Below are positions 37,458-47,668 of a stretch of DNA of 55,678 nucleotides, piece after piece; position 1 is the stretch's first letter; every line of letters begins with the position of its first letter. A program made the position numbers and the translations under genes. The DNA comes from JANJWP01 sp964540725. Its GTDB lineage: Bacteria; Patescibacteriota; Gracilibacteria; BD1-5; UBA2023. The notes beneath the pieces were generated by a model. That model ran no database searches, was not told the DNA's origin, and worked only from the letters and a program-made list of their open reading frames with translations. The stretch is from contig CAZINU010000006.1 of NCBI GenBank assembly GCA_964540725.1, positions 1 through 55,678 of the forward strand, in the 5' to 3' direction.

Positions 37458-38477
37458 ATGGAAACCAAATCCGTTCTCCTTACCTGAGGCCTCGGATACA
37501 TCGGCTCCCACGCTTGCGTGGCCTTCGAACGTGCCGGAATCCGGACCGTCCTTCTGGACAATCTTTCCAATACGTCCGAAAAGGCGCTGGACGCCATCGG
37601 GGAAATTTTGGGCCGCCGGCCGCCGTTTTACGAGGCCGACATTCGCGACGGGAAAACCCTTTCTTCCGTCATGCGCGAACACGGCGTGGGTGCCGTGGTC
37701 CACTTCGCCGGGCTCAAAGCGGTGGGGGAAAGCGTGGCCATGCCTTTCGAATACTACGACAATAACGTCCGGGGAACGCTCGTCCTGTTCGAGGAAATGG
37801 AAAAAGCGGGGGTTCGCGACGTCATCTTCTCTTCGAGCGCCACGGTGTACCAAGCGGACAATCCCCTGCCATTCTCGGAAAACGCACGATTGGGAACGAC
37901 GAATCCCTATGGTACCTCCAAGCTCGTCATCGAAGCGTTTCTCAAAGACCTTTCCGCCGCGAAACGGTGGAATTCCGTCGCCCTCCGGTACTTCAATCCC
38001 ATCGGAGCCGACGAATCGGGGCTCATCGGCGAGCGTCCCAACGGTGTCCCCAACAATCTTTTGCCGTACGTTCTCGACGTGGCGGCCGGCAAGCGCGAAG
38101 CGGTTTCCGTCTTCTGAGACGACTATCCGACTCCCGACGGAACCGGCGTTCGCGACTACATCCACGTATCCGACCTGGCCGACGCCCACGTGGCGGCTTT
38201 CCGGTATTTGGCGGGACACCGTTCGGATTCCGGGGCCTTCGGGGCCTTCAACGTGGGAACGGGGAAGGGGACGAGCGTGCTCGAAATGATCGAAATGGCG
38301 GCAGCGGCTTCGGGTCGGAAAATTCCGTACAACGTCGTTTCCCGCCGCCCCGGCGACATTGCGGAGGCGGTGGCGGACGTATCCCTCATCGAACGCGAGA
38401 TGGGATGGAAGGCCGAAAGGAGCGTGGCCGAAGGCGTGGCTTCGAGCTGGAGGTTCGTAAGCGGGCGGGGCGCGTAG
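37458..38477 (+). CDS. galE: UDP-glucose 4-epimerase
   Basis: Interconverts UDP-glucose and UDP-galactose (NAD-dependent SDR). 339 residues. UGA 37485-37487 is the first Gly of the Rossmann motif (SVLLT-G-GLGYIGSHACVA), and UGA 38115-38117 is the Gly of the conserved VF-G-DDYPTPDGTGVRDYIHV, so both are clear Gly sites. VVHFAGLKAVGESVAMPFEY, SSSATVY (catalytic Ser region) and NPYGTSKLVIE (Y-x3-K) are intact. Sits between glycosyltransferases, supplying galactose donors. UAG stop. Confidence 0.96.
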
Positions 38478-38515
38478 GGCGCGATGGACCGACGGAATCA
38501 GATAGCAACCAACTC

Positions 38516-39652
38516 ATGCCGACCAAAACCCGAATCCTCCAAATCGTTCCGTATTTCGTGCCCCATAAGGGCGGGGTCGAGTCCGTAGCGGAGACGTACG
38601 CTCGGAACCTCCCGGCCTTCGGGTACGCGGAGGTTTGCAATCTTACCTCCGATTTCGACCAGCCGTCCGACGATTTCGAGAGCGGCGGGTACCGCGTCGT
38701 AGCGTACCCGTCGTTCGAAGCCGTTCATAATTTCCCCATTCCGAAAGTTTGGCATCCGGGATTCTGGAAAGCCCTCGAGGCCGCGCGAAATTTTCACCCC
38801 GACGCCATCGTGACGCACACGCGGTTTTTCGTGTCGAGTTTCCTCGGTGCCGTACTTGCCAAACTTTGGCGCGTACGGCACGTGCACGTGGAGCACGGGA
38901 GCGGAAGCGTGGTTTCCGATTCCTGGGCGGTCCGCACGTTTTCCCGGGCGTTCGACGCGACGTTCTGAAGGTGGACCGTAACGCGGGCGGACGCGGTAGT
39001 GGCCATTAGCCGGGCTTCGGCGAATTTCGTATCCCGAGCGTTCGGGCGCGACGACGCGAGCGTCGTATATAACGGAATCGAGGCATCGCCGGGGAAACGG
39101 TCGGAACGCGGACCGAACGACCCCCTCCGAATCGCCTTCGTCGGACGGCTCGTATCCCTCAAAGGGGTCGACGTCCTCCTTTCGGCGCTCTCGAAACTTG
39201 AAATCCCGTTCGTTTGCCGTATCGTGGGCGACGGTGACGAACGTTCGGGTCTGGAGGCCTTGTCGAAGCGGCTCGGACTTTCGAATCGGGTGCGTTTCGA
39301 AGGGGCGAAACCCCGCGAGGAAATCCTCGAATCGATCCTGCCTGCCACCGACGTTTTCGTAAACCCGAGCTTTCAGGAAGGATTGCCCACTACCGTGGTC
39401 GAAGCGTTGCTCTGCGGATGTTCGGTAATTGCCACCGACGTCGGCGGAACGCGGGAAATCGCGCCGGAAGGGGAGGGATTCAGAGTCGTGCCGGCGGGGG
39501 ATGCCGCGGTGCTTGCGAACGTTTTGGATACCGTACTTCGAAATCCCGCGTCCTTTTCCGAGGAGGAGCGGAGGGCGGTAGGGGAGAAATTTTCGCCGGA
39601 GGGGGCATGTCGGAATATCGTGGCTCGAATCGAAGACATTGGGGGTCAATAA
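38516..39652 (+). CDS. family-4 glycosyltransferase
   Basis: 378 residues, GT-B fold. N-terminal ILQIVPYFVPHKGGVESVAE; one UGA (38966-38968) in ATF-G-RWTVTRADAVVAISR joins the two Rossmann domains. C-terminal domain has RIAFVGRLVSLKGVDVLLSA, FVNPSFQEGLPTTVVEALLC (E-x7-E) and VIATDVGGTREI. Retaining sugar transfer from a nucleotide donor; acceptor unknown. UAA stop. Confidence 0.93.
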
Positions 39653-39663
39653 CATTTTTTTTA

Positions 39664-39692
39664 TTTCGTTTTTCTGGATACGGCTATATATT
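39664..39692 (+). promoter_or_regulatory. possible internal promoter, near-leaderless start
   Basis: TATATT (39687-39692) lies 8 nt before the ATG at 39701; -35 candidate TTTCGT is weak. The 48-nt gap before this gene is AT-rich. Confidence 0.45.
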
Positions 39693-39700
39693 CATCGGCG

Positions 39701-40666
39701 ATGAATTCGACTCTTCTCCATATCGCGTCCTTCCTATATAATGCCCTTTTGTCCGCAACGGGATTTTTTTCGGCTGCTGGATTCGTCGCGAAACTCCTTA
39801 CATGGCGCTTCCGTGCCTTCGTTCGGAACGACTCACTCTCCGATTGGGTGCGATTATTCTCGCCCTACCTGCAGAACCCGGAAAAGAAATCGGCATTTCT
39901 TCGCGGATTCGATTCCGCTTCCGGCGAATACGCGGCATGGATTATCGAGAAACTCGAAGCGCTCGACCGAAACAACGTGTTGCCATTCAGCAAGGTTTTC
40001 AGTCCGTATGAGTGCGGAGAGGCGCGCCGTTACGCCGTCTCGCTTTTCCGCCACCGCCACGAAAGCTTCCCCGCGATGCGCCATTACGTGGGCAATCTGT
40101 TGTCTCGTTTCGAATTTCCGTTGGACGGAAAGGCGATTCTCGACTGCGGAGCTTTCGTAGGGGATACGTCGATCGTGCTTTCGGACGCTTTTCCGGATTC
40201 GGTCGTCCATGCGTTCGAGCCCGAAGCGAAAAATCTCGAACTTCTCCGCCGCAATATCGCCGAACTTCGAAAAACCGGATCGGTCGTTCCCGTTGGATTG
40301 GGCGTAGCCGACTTTACCGGAGAGATTTCGATGACGGGCGACGGGGCCGGAGCGAAGCTCGGCAACGATTCCTCCCAGGGGGAGAAGATTTCGGTAACGA
40401 CCATCGACGAATACGTCGCTCGAAACGGCATCGTTCCCGGTATGATCAAATGGGACGTCGAAGGGGCCGAATACTCGAGCATCGTCGGCGCCGAGAAAAC
40501 GATCCGCGCGCATCGGCCAGTACTGCTTATCAGCATCTACCACAACGGAAGGGACTTCTTCGAAATCAAACCGCTTCTCGAAAGTTGGAATCTCGGCTAC
40601 CGGTTCGCGATCGACCGGTGGCATTGGAGCCATCCTTTCGCGGATACGATTTTGGTTTGTTATTAA
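39701..40666 (+). CDS. FkbM-family methyltransferase
   Basis: SAM-dependent O-methyltransferase, probably modifying a sugar of the glycan. 321 residues. SAM-binding ILDCGAFVGDTSIVLSDAFP, VHAFEPEAKNLELLRRNIAE, VTTIDEYVARN and MIKWDVEGAEYSSIVGAEKT are FkbM hallmarks. The first 120 residues form a helical extension with a hydrophobic N-terminus. High-GC codon use, in contrast to the next three genes. UAA stop. Confidence 0.92.
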   Translation: MNSTLLHIASFLYNALLSATGFFSAAGFVAKLLTWRFRAFVRNDSLSDWVRLFSPYLQNPEKKSAFLRGFDSASGEYAAWIIEKLEALDRNNVLPFSKVFSPYECGEARRYAVSLFRHRHESFPAMRHYVGNLLSRFEFPLDGKAILDCGAFVGDTSIVLSDAFPDSVVHAFEPEAKNLELLRRNIAELRKTGSVVPVGLGVADFTGEISMTGDGAGAKLGNDSSQGEKISVTTIDEYVARNGIVPGMIKWDVEGAEYSSIVGAEKTIRAHRPVLLISIYHNGRDFFEIKPLLESWNLGYRFAIDRWHWSHPFADTILVCY

Positions 40667-40672
40667 CTTCGC

Positions 40673-41644
40673 ATGTCTTCGAATTTTCGCATAACCTTTT
40701 CAGCAAAAATCTGGAATTACGTACTTTATCCTCTGATAAAGAATTTTAAAATTTTCGAGTTTCTTGCAAACCACTATTCCTATTGTAGAAGAAGAAGGAA
40801 GGTCCCTCCGGTTCATCGCCTCTTTCTTACGAATAAAGAGAAATTTGAGGATTTCAATATCGATCCCAGTTGGTTTTCTTCCATTAAAAAGAAAGGGATT
40901 TCCGGTGTGGCTCGATTGAAAAATTCGGCGGATTTTTTAGAACTTTGCGTAGAATCTTTCCTACCGTATCTGGATGAAATTATCCTTGCGGCCGAAAGCT
41001 CCGAGGATGGTACGAATGAAATTTGCGAGAGACTTCAAAAAAAATATCCGGATAAAGTTAAATACTTCTTCTATCCGTATAAAGTTCGGTTTCGGGATTA
41101 TGACGGCCCGGACCAGCCAACTACAGATAGCGTTCATTCCTTTGCGTACTTTACGAATTGGGCTTTCTCTAAGACGAGTTACAAGTACGTAATGCGGTTG
41201 GATGACGACATTCTACCAATTCCGGATATTTGGGAGGAGATGAGAAATTACGTACTTGGTAATGAGCCTAACGAGTACGTGGTGTATTCCGGGATCAACG
41301 TTTTGGCCGAGGGAAACAGGGTGGGCGTCATGAAAAGCTTGCCGCTTTGCTGAACCGGAGGGGACAATGGAATTTATCCCGTGAGCGAACATACTTATTT
41401 TACTCAAATCCCCGGAAGCGTTGAGGCTTTTCATTTTCGGTTGAAATATCGTCGAATGGGATTTGCGTATTTGCATTTAAAAAATTTAAAAAAAGGTTTT
41501 TGAACAGCTGCCTACGGGAATAGTGATGGATGAAAATGGTATCAAAGTTTCGTGGCCAAATCCGAAATCGACGAGTTTCACAAATATACCAAGTATCCGG
41601 TTTCAAAAATCTACGAAGCCCTATCTTCTATCATTAAATTCTAA
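40673..41644 (+). CDS. family-2 glycosyltransferase (three UGA)
   Basis: 323 residues, GT-A fold: ISGVARLKNSADFLELCVES, IILAAESSEDGTNEICERL and YVMRLDDDILPI (the DDD metal site). UGA codons at 41351, 41510 and about 41534 lead into a C-terminal part (SEHTYFTQIPGSVEAFHFRL) homologous in layout to the GT2 at 44688. Markedly AT-rich relative to flanks. The stop UAA overlaps the ATG of the next gene (TAATG), showing translational coupling. Confidence 0.87.
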
Positions 41645-42651
41645 TGAATCTCTCGTATTATTTTTCAAGGAGCCTGAAAGTTCTCAGGGAGCACGGTTTT
41701 CGCACCCTGTTCTTTGCGGCACTTTGAAGGATGTTGGGGAAGGATTATGAATTTCTATCATTCGTCTTTAGGAAAGGACGTTACTTCTTTCGCTGAAGTG
41801 CCATAGGATTTTCCATGATCACGGACATTCATAATTATACGATGCGCCCCGATTTTCCTCAACGCCTCGATGCCCTACTTTCTGGTATGGATGAGGAAAG
41901 TAAACGGACGGTGAAAAAATTCATGAAGAGGATTGCGCTCTTGCGGGAAAATAACGTTGTTCACGAATCGGAAATTTTCGACTCTGACGACATCGCCGCC
42001 CAGTCGGAAAGCATTCGTTTCATGAGTAAGAACGGGGTCTTCCATCCTACGGGCTACTACGTCTTCGATTTACCTGAAATTTCTTGAAAAATCGATACTT
42101 GAGCCGTGATCGATTGCGGGGCTTGCGATGGTGCCGAATCGGTAATGTTCGCGAAACTTCTTCCGAAGGCCAAGGTATATTCTTTCGAGCCGAACTCTTC
42201 GAATTTTGAAAAGCTTTCCCGTACGATAGAAAATTCCGGTTTTCAAGATAGGATAATTGCCGTAAAACGGGGGCTTTCAAATGTTTCCGGAACGGCAAGG
42301 TTTTATGGGGATTCGGGTGGGGAGGTCAGCGCAATAGCGCTCGGAACGAATCCGACTGCAGTTGAAGAAATCGAAATCACGACCTTGGATGAATTTGTTA
42401 AAACGAACGCCATACCTAAGGTTTCTTTGATTAAATGGGATATCGAAGGAATGGAAATCGAAAGCATTCTAGGAGCTGAGGGGGTTATTCGCAAGAATAA
42501 GCCAGTTCTTGTCGTGAGCATCTACCATAACGGCAAACAGTTTTTTGAAACTAAGTCCTTATTGGAGGGCTGGGGTCTCGGATATCGATTTAAAATAGTA
42601 GCTTCCGAACCTGAAAGTGCTTGGACCGGATTCGTTCTTTTAGCATATTAG
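41644..42651 (+). CDS. FkbM-family methyltransferase (four UGA)
   Basis: 335 residues; starts by TAATG overlap with the previous stop. UGA codons in AAL-G-RML, FFR-G-SAI, EIS-G-KIDT and DT-G-AVIDCG; the last two lie just before the SAM motif VIDCGACDGAESVMFA. Then VYSFEPNSSNFEKLSRTI, ITTLDEFVKTN and LIKWDIEGMEIESILGAEGV. Paralogous to the FkbM at 39701, but AT-rich with much heavier UGA use. UAG stop. Confidence 0.87.
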
Positions 42652-42652
42652 G

Positions 42653-43846
42653 ATGAAAATCGCTTTCATATCGCCCTATTTGCCGACCGCCGATAATCTC
42701 AGGGGTCCGACATCCCTTCCATTCGTATTGCTGAAGTATCGTCCAGAGAACTCGAAGTTAAGAATTTATTCGTTTGCCCAGAACGTTTTAAAGGAAGAAT
42801 TGGCAGATAAATTGGAAGGAATTTCTTGCCTGAACCCCGAGAAGATAACGGTTTGCAAGCCAAGTGGCTATTTTTTTCCCCTTATAAAAGGGTTGTCTGC
42901 CTGAATGATCCCGGCCATCTTTCGTTATCGTTTGGATAGCGATACGGTTGCTGAAATATTAGATTTCGAGCCGGACGTTGTTTTCTTATACCCATCGTAC
43001 GGTTTTTTAAATGGGAGGCACTTTACAAACTCTTTGCGAATAATTGGCTGACCCGATTGCATTACATTGAAACTTTCCCGAATGCTTGAATGCGGTGAGT
43101 ATTCAAGCCTGAAAATTTTTTTTCTAAACCTTATAACGTATTTTTTTGCCATTCGTACGGAGCGATCCATTTCGAAAGAAGGCAATGTTTTGTATCTTGT
43201 TGGAGAGAGGGATAAAGAGCGCTTTATTGCTTTGGGCGGCAAGCCCGACCTTGTTTTTTATGCCATTCATCCGCACAATCCCGTTTCGGACTCCTTTAAA
43301 AAGGATGTATTCACAGGGTGAAGAATCAAGATTTTCGTATCATGAGGAAATGAGGCTTTTTTAAAGAAAAACCAGTTGGATCGAATTATCGATTCCATTG
43401 CGGAAAAGAACTTCGAAAATATCTCATTTACCTTCTTGTGAAAATCGGAAGAGCGCTACCATAAGAGGTTATTGGAATTGGGATTCGACAGTCGATTGGT
43501 CAATTGGGTGGAGGATTATCACGAATTCCTATTGGAGCACGATATTTTGGTCTCGCCGTATGATTCCGGAACAGGAACGAAGGGGAAGATTTTACAGGCC
43601 ATGGCGGCCGGATTGCTTTGTATCGGCAACGGATTCGCTTTTGAAAACATATGTGGATCGTCCGGAAAGGAATATGTCATGTATGATTCCCCTGAGGAAA
43701 TCGGAAGTATTTTGGAGGATGTTTTAAATCGCCCAGAAAAGTACCTTCCCATCGCTCATAACGGTAGGATGTCGGTAAAAAATGCGCATAACCCTACTCG
43801 TGCTTGCGGTCTTTTTTGGAATGAAATATCGAATCGTCTTTTCTAA
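42653..43846 (+). CDS. family-4 glycosyltransferase (five UGA)
   Basis: 397 residues, GT-B-like: N-terminal MKIAFISPYLPTADNLRGPT, middle FEPDVVFLYPSYGFLNG, C-terminal HDILVSPYDSGTGTKGKILQ-type donor-site segment with QAMAAGLLCIGNG. UGA at 42902, 43049, 43319, 43340 and about 43436, several in Gly-rich turns (IIG-G-PD, FTG-G-RIKIFVS-G-GNE). Starts 1 nt after the preceding stop; ends in UAA directly abutting the next ATG. AT-rich. Confidence 0.83.
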
Positions 43847-44698
43847 ATGGAAAACCCCATACTTCTCCTCACTGGCACCATAGCCCCGAAATCCGCGGCT
43901 CTTGTAAAGACCGGCAAGGACGCGGATCCGGATTTTCGCAAAAGGCAGTACGTTCGCGCCATTCTTTTTTACCTGACGCAGACGCCGTTCGAGAAGGTCG
44001 TCTTCTGTGAGAATTCGAATTTCGATTTTTCCCGTGAAACCGCGTCCATCGCCAGTATTGCCCAGGCCTACGGAAAAGAATTCGAATACCTGAGTTTCCT
44101 GGGGAATTCCGGAACCGAGACCTACGGTTACGGATACGGCGAAGCCGAGACATTCGACTACGCGTTCGAAAATTCCGCGACGCTCCGATCTTCGGATTCG
44201 TGGTACAAAATCACGGGACGCTACCTCATGCACGACGTCGAGGGCGTATTGGCGAGCCTTTCGAGCCGCAGTTCGTACTTTCAGCGGCAGGGGCTCTTTC
44301 TTTCGCCGTTCACGGTTTCGACGGCGTTCTTCAAGATGTCCAACGACCTCTACGCGAAATTCCTCTTCAAGAAACAGCGTCCGGTTTTCGAAGCCCTTGC
44401 CGAAAGCCGCCATCGCGACCGCCTCTATTTCAAGAACCATTTCCCCATAGAGCGCGTATGGTACTTGCTCCTGCGCGGGCATCTGCTCTCGGGGGAGGAG
44501 TCGAAATCCGGCCCGCCGATCCTCTACGATTACCCTCAAACCGGCACCCACGGCATCGCCCCGTTCGTGCGAGACGCCGTCTATCGCGCATACGTGGCGC
44601 TGGGGTTCGACAGGTACGGAATCTTTCATAAGCTTGCCGATCGTTTCCTGTTCGAGAAAACCTACGGCGAATTCCTTATCGAGACCCATGATCGCTAA
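43847..44698 (+). CDS. putative sugar-transferase-like protein of the glycan locus
   Basis: 283 residues, family not identified. N-terminal PILLLTGTIAPKSAALVKTG, then LFYLTQTPFEKVVFCENSNF and FEYLSFLGNSGTETYGYGYG, with an alpha/beta alternation compatible with a glycosyltransferase or sugar-modifying enzyme. The C-terminus is basic and helical. GC-rich again, without UGA. Its stop overlaps the next gene's start by 11 nt. Confidence 0.7.
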   Translation: MENPILLLTGTIAPKSAALVKTGKDADPDFRKRQYVRAILFYLTQTPFEKVVFCENSNFDFSRETASIASIAQAYGKEFEYLSFLGNSGTETYGYGYGEAETFDYAFENSATLRSSDSWYKITGRYLMHDVEGVLASLSSRSSYFQRQGLFLSPFTVSTAFFKMSNDLYAKFLFKKQRPVFEALAESRHRDRLYFKNHFPIERVWYLLLRGHLLSGEESKSGPPILYDYPQTGTHGIAPFVRDAVYRAYVALGFDRYGIFHKLADRFLFEKTYGEFLIETHDR

Positions 44699-45638
44699 AT
44701 CGCTTTCCATCGCTTTCCTCTCCGGGAGGGTTCCCCTCGCTATCCTCGCGATCCTGGCCGTCATGCGGTATCGTCGATTGAAGATGCTTCGTTCCCGAGG
44801 ACTTTTCTCGGGCATGAAAAATCGCGAAGGAATTACCGAATACGACATTTCTGCCTCGGCGTTCGACCCGTCTTTGAGAAAGCCTGGCGTCTCGTTTTTC
44901 GCACGGTTGAAGAATGCGGCGGATTTCTTGGAAATATCGATCCGTTCGCACCTTCCGTTCGCCACCGAAATCGTGCTCGTCGATAACGGATCGACCGATT
45001 CGACCGTCGAAATCTGCGAACGCCTGGCTGCCGAATACCCCGAAAAAATCCGTTTCTACCGTTACGAACCGAAAGTGGTGGGAGTCGGTGCTGCCGATTG
45101 GAAAAACACGCCGGACGATTCGGTCCACGCGCTTTCGTACTATTACAACTGGACGCTTTCGAAAACCACCTGCACGCACGCTGCCAAGCTGGATGACGAC
45201 ATGGTGGTATTCGACCCCGAAGCCTTTGCTTGAGCGATCGATGCGGCAGTGAAAGGCTCCAGGGGAAAACTTACCGTCCTTCCGCAAATCAACGTGACGC
45301 TCGTCGACGGAAACGTCATGACTCCCGTTCGCGCGCTTTCGCCCCTTCTGCCGCCGGTAGCCGGGATATACTTGGACCACGGTATTTTTCCGGTATCCGA
45401 ACGAACGTATTTCGTGAACGACGTTCGAATGGAGACTTTCCTCTTCGATTTGCCGCTCGACGTAAAGCCTGCCTGTTTGTTTCATCTCAAGGGCATGAAA
45501 CACGATTCCGGGACCCGAAATTGGGCCGGGGACATGGCGAAGCTCGTGCGTACCGAGCGCGATGATGCTGAATTCGTTCCATTGCCCGCTGACTTGCGGA
45601 AGGCGTTGTCGGAATGGATTGATTCTATGTCGCGCTAA
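44688..45638 (+). CDS. family-2 glycosyltransferase
   Basis: 316 residues, one UGA (45231-45233). Possible N-terminal hydrophobic anchor (IAFLSGRVPLAILAILAVM), then GVSFFARLKNAADFLEISIR, EIVLVDNGSTDSTVEICERL and AAKLDDDMVVFDPEAFA. The second half (ERTYFVNDVRMETFLFDLPL) resembles the 40673 GT2, so the two are paralogs with very different base composition. The 3' end overlaps the convergent GT4 gene by 14 nt. Confidence 0.86.
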
Positions 45639-46779
45639 CAAGCTTCATCCAACGTTTTTCGCAAATCGCTTTATCGAAATGGATACTCCGTTCAAGGGCA
45701 TTTTTCGCGAGCGTTTCTCGAAGTCGGCCATCCATAACCAGTCGTCCCATAGCCTCGGCAAGAGCTTCGGGATTGCTTACCGGCACAAGGATTCCGTAAT
45801 CGGCATCCGTTGTTTGAGTTATTCGTTCGGGAAATTTTTCGACATTTTCCGAAAGGATTTCCCTTGGACCCGTGGGGCAATCGGTCGCGACTACCGCCTT
45901 TCCGAGCGCCATGGCTTCGACGATCGCGAGACCGAATCCTTCGAATGTGCTCGATTGGACGTAAGCGTCCGCGGTAGAAAGGATCGGAAAAGGATTTTCG
46001 AGGCTTCCGATTATTGAAACGCGATCTGATACGCCTAGTTCTTCCGAAAGCGATTCGATTTTTTTACGGTCGTTCCCGTTCCCAACGATGATGAGTTCAA
46101 CGTTCAATCATTTTTTCCGAACGATGGAAAATGCCCGTACGAGAGTCGTAAAATCCTTTTGCTCCACGATACGCCCGAGCGATACGAACCGGAAACGTTC
46201 CCGCCGTTTCGGTATTTCTGGCCGTTTCGAATTCGAAAGCTCACGCACGCTTCCTATGTCGATGCCATTATGAATGGTTACGAGACGTTTCGGATCGAAC
46301 CCATACACGTCTTGAAACATCAATCGCTCTTCATCGCTTACGAATACGAGAATTTCGCTTCTTCGAAGGAATGTCAAAAGCGTCATCCGAACGGATGTCG
46401 GCCAAATTCCAATCGTAGAATGAACGACGGATATGGTTTTAGTTCCCGATCCGAAGCATTTTGCCAATATGGCGACCATGTAGAAAAAATCTCCGTGACC
46501 AATCAAAATGGTTATTCCATGCTGTCGACAAAGTCTCGCGATTCTCCATGCGATACGAAAAAGGGACGTGATTTTTTTTATCCCGAATCCGAATATAAAT
46601 TTCTCATTCAACGAAACAATTTTCCCCTCACTCGGATATCTTGGAACCTCGTCGCGCAATAGGAAATACGTAAAATCCGCACCGGAACTTGTGAGCGCTC
46701 CTCCGACGAGAGCATTAATCCGTCCGGCACCCCCAGAAGTTTTCGAGGAAAGCGAATCGAAGAGGGAGGCTATTTTCAT
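45625..46779 (-). CDS. family-4 glycosyltransferase
   Basis: 384 residues, one UGA (46108-46110) in RKK-G-LNVELIIVGNGND, inside the second Rossmann domain. Features: SKTSGGAGRINALVGGA, VFVSDEERLMFQDVYG, LVTIHNGIDIGSVREL, FVSLGRIVEQKDFTTLVRAF, AYVQSSTFEGFGLAIVEAMA and AVVATDCPTGPREIL. Moderately AT-rich. Its ATG follows the rmlA stop without a gap, so it is the third gene of the manC-rmlA operon. UAG stop. Confidence 0.92.
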
Positions 46780-47637
46780 TTACGCAAGGGAAAGAAGATA
46801 CTTTCCATATCCGCTTTTCACAAGAGGTTCGGCGATTCTTTGAAGTTGCGCACGATCAATCCATCCTTGCTTATATGCCACTTCCTCTATGCATCCGATT
46901 TTAAGCCCCTGCCGTTCCTCTATGGTCTGGACGAAGGTGGAGGCTTGCATGAGCGATGCGAAGGTTCCCGTATCGAGCCAGGCGGTTCCGCGGTCGAGAA
47001 TGCGAACCGAAAGATTGCCGCGCCTCAGGTACTCGGCATTCACGTCGGTAATTTCGTATTCGCCACGAGGACTCGGCTTCAGCGATTTGGCAATCGAGAC
47101 GACCTCGGAGTCGTAAAAGTAGATTCCGGGGACTGCAAAGTTGGATTTTGGGAACCTCGGCTTTTCTTCGATCGAAACGGCTTTTCCAGAGCCATTAAAT
47201 TCCACGACCCCGTAGCGTTCCGGATCGGAAACATGGTATGCGAACACGATTCCGCCATCAACATCCGTACAGGTTTTTAGCGTTTGCTCAAGCCCGGTTC
47301 CATAGAAAACGTTGTCACCCAGAATGAGTGCCGCCGAATCGCCCGCAAGAAATCTTTCGCCGATTATGAACGCCTGCGCGAGCCCGTTCGGAGTCTCCTG
47401 TATGGCATATTCGAATTGGCATCCGAACGCGAGCCCGTCTCCGAGAAGGTCGCGGAAGCGGGGAAGGTCTTTAGGGGTCGAGATGATGAGAATTTCCCGG
47501 ACTCCCGCCAGCATGAGCGTGGAGAGGGGGTAATAAATCATCGGCTTGTCATATACCGGCATAAGCTGCTTGCTGGCCGCGAGCGTGAGCGGATGGAGCC
47601 GGGTTCCGGAGCCTCCGGCAAGGATGATGCCTTTCAT
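46780..47637 (-). CDS. rmlA: glucose-1-phosphate thymidylyltransferase
   Basis: Makes dTDP-glucose from glucose-1-phosphate and dTTP, first step toward dTDP-rhamnose and related sugars. 285 residues. Signature MKGIILAGGSGTRLHPLT, SKQLMPVYDKPMIYYPLSTL, YAIQETPNGLAQAFIIG, ALILGDNVFYGTGL, VSDPERYGVVEFN and TAWLDTGTFASLMQAS. rmlB, rmlC and rmlD are not in the window. Start at 47637 by homology, 31 nt after manC. Confidence 0.96.
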   Translation of the reverse strand: MKGIILAGGSGTRLHPLTLAASKQLMPVYDKPMIYYPLSTLMLAGVREILIISTPKDLPRFRDLLGDGLAFGCQFEYAIQETPNGLAQAFIIGERFLAGDSAALILGDNVFYGTGLEQTLKTCTDVDGGIVFAYHVSDPERYGVVEFNGSGKAVSIEEKPRFPKSNFAVPGIYFYDSEVVSIAKSLKPSPRGEYEITDVNAEYLRRGNLSVRILDRGTAWLDTGTFASLMQASTFVQTIEERQGLKIGCIEEVAYKQGWIDRAQLQRIAEPLVKSGYGKYLLSLA

Positions 47638-47668
47638 TTTTGATCGTTCGATAACGGAAAAAGGGGAG

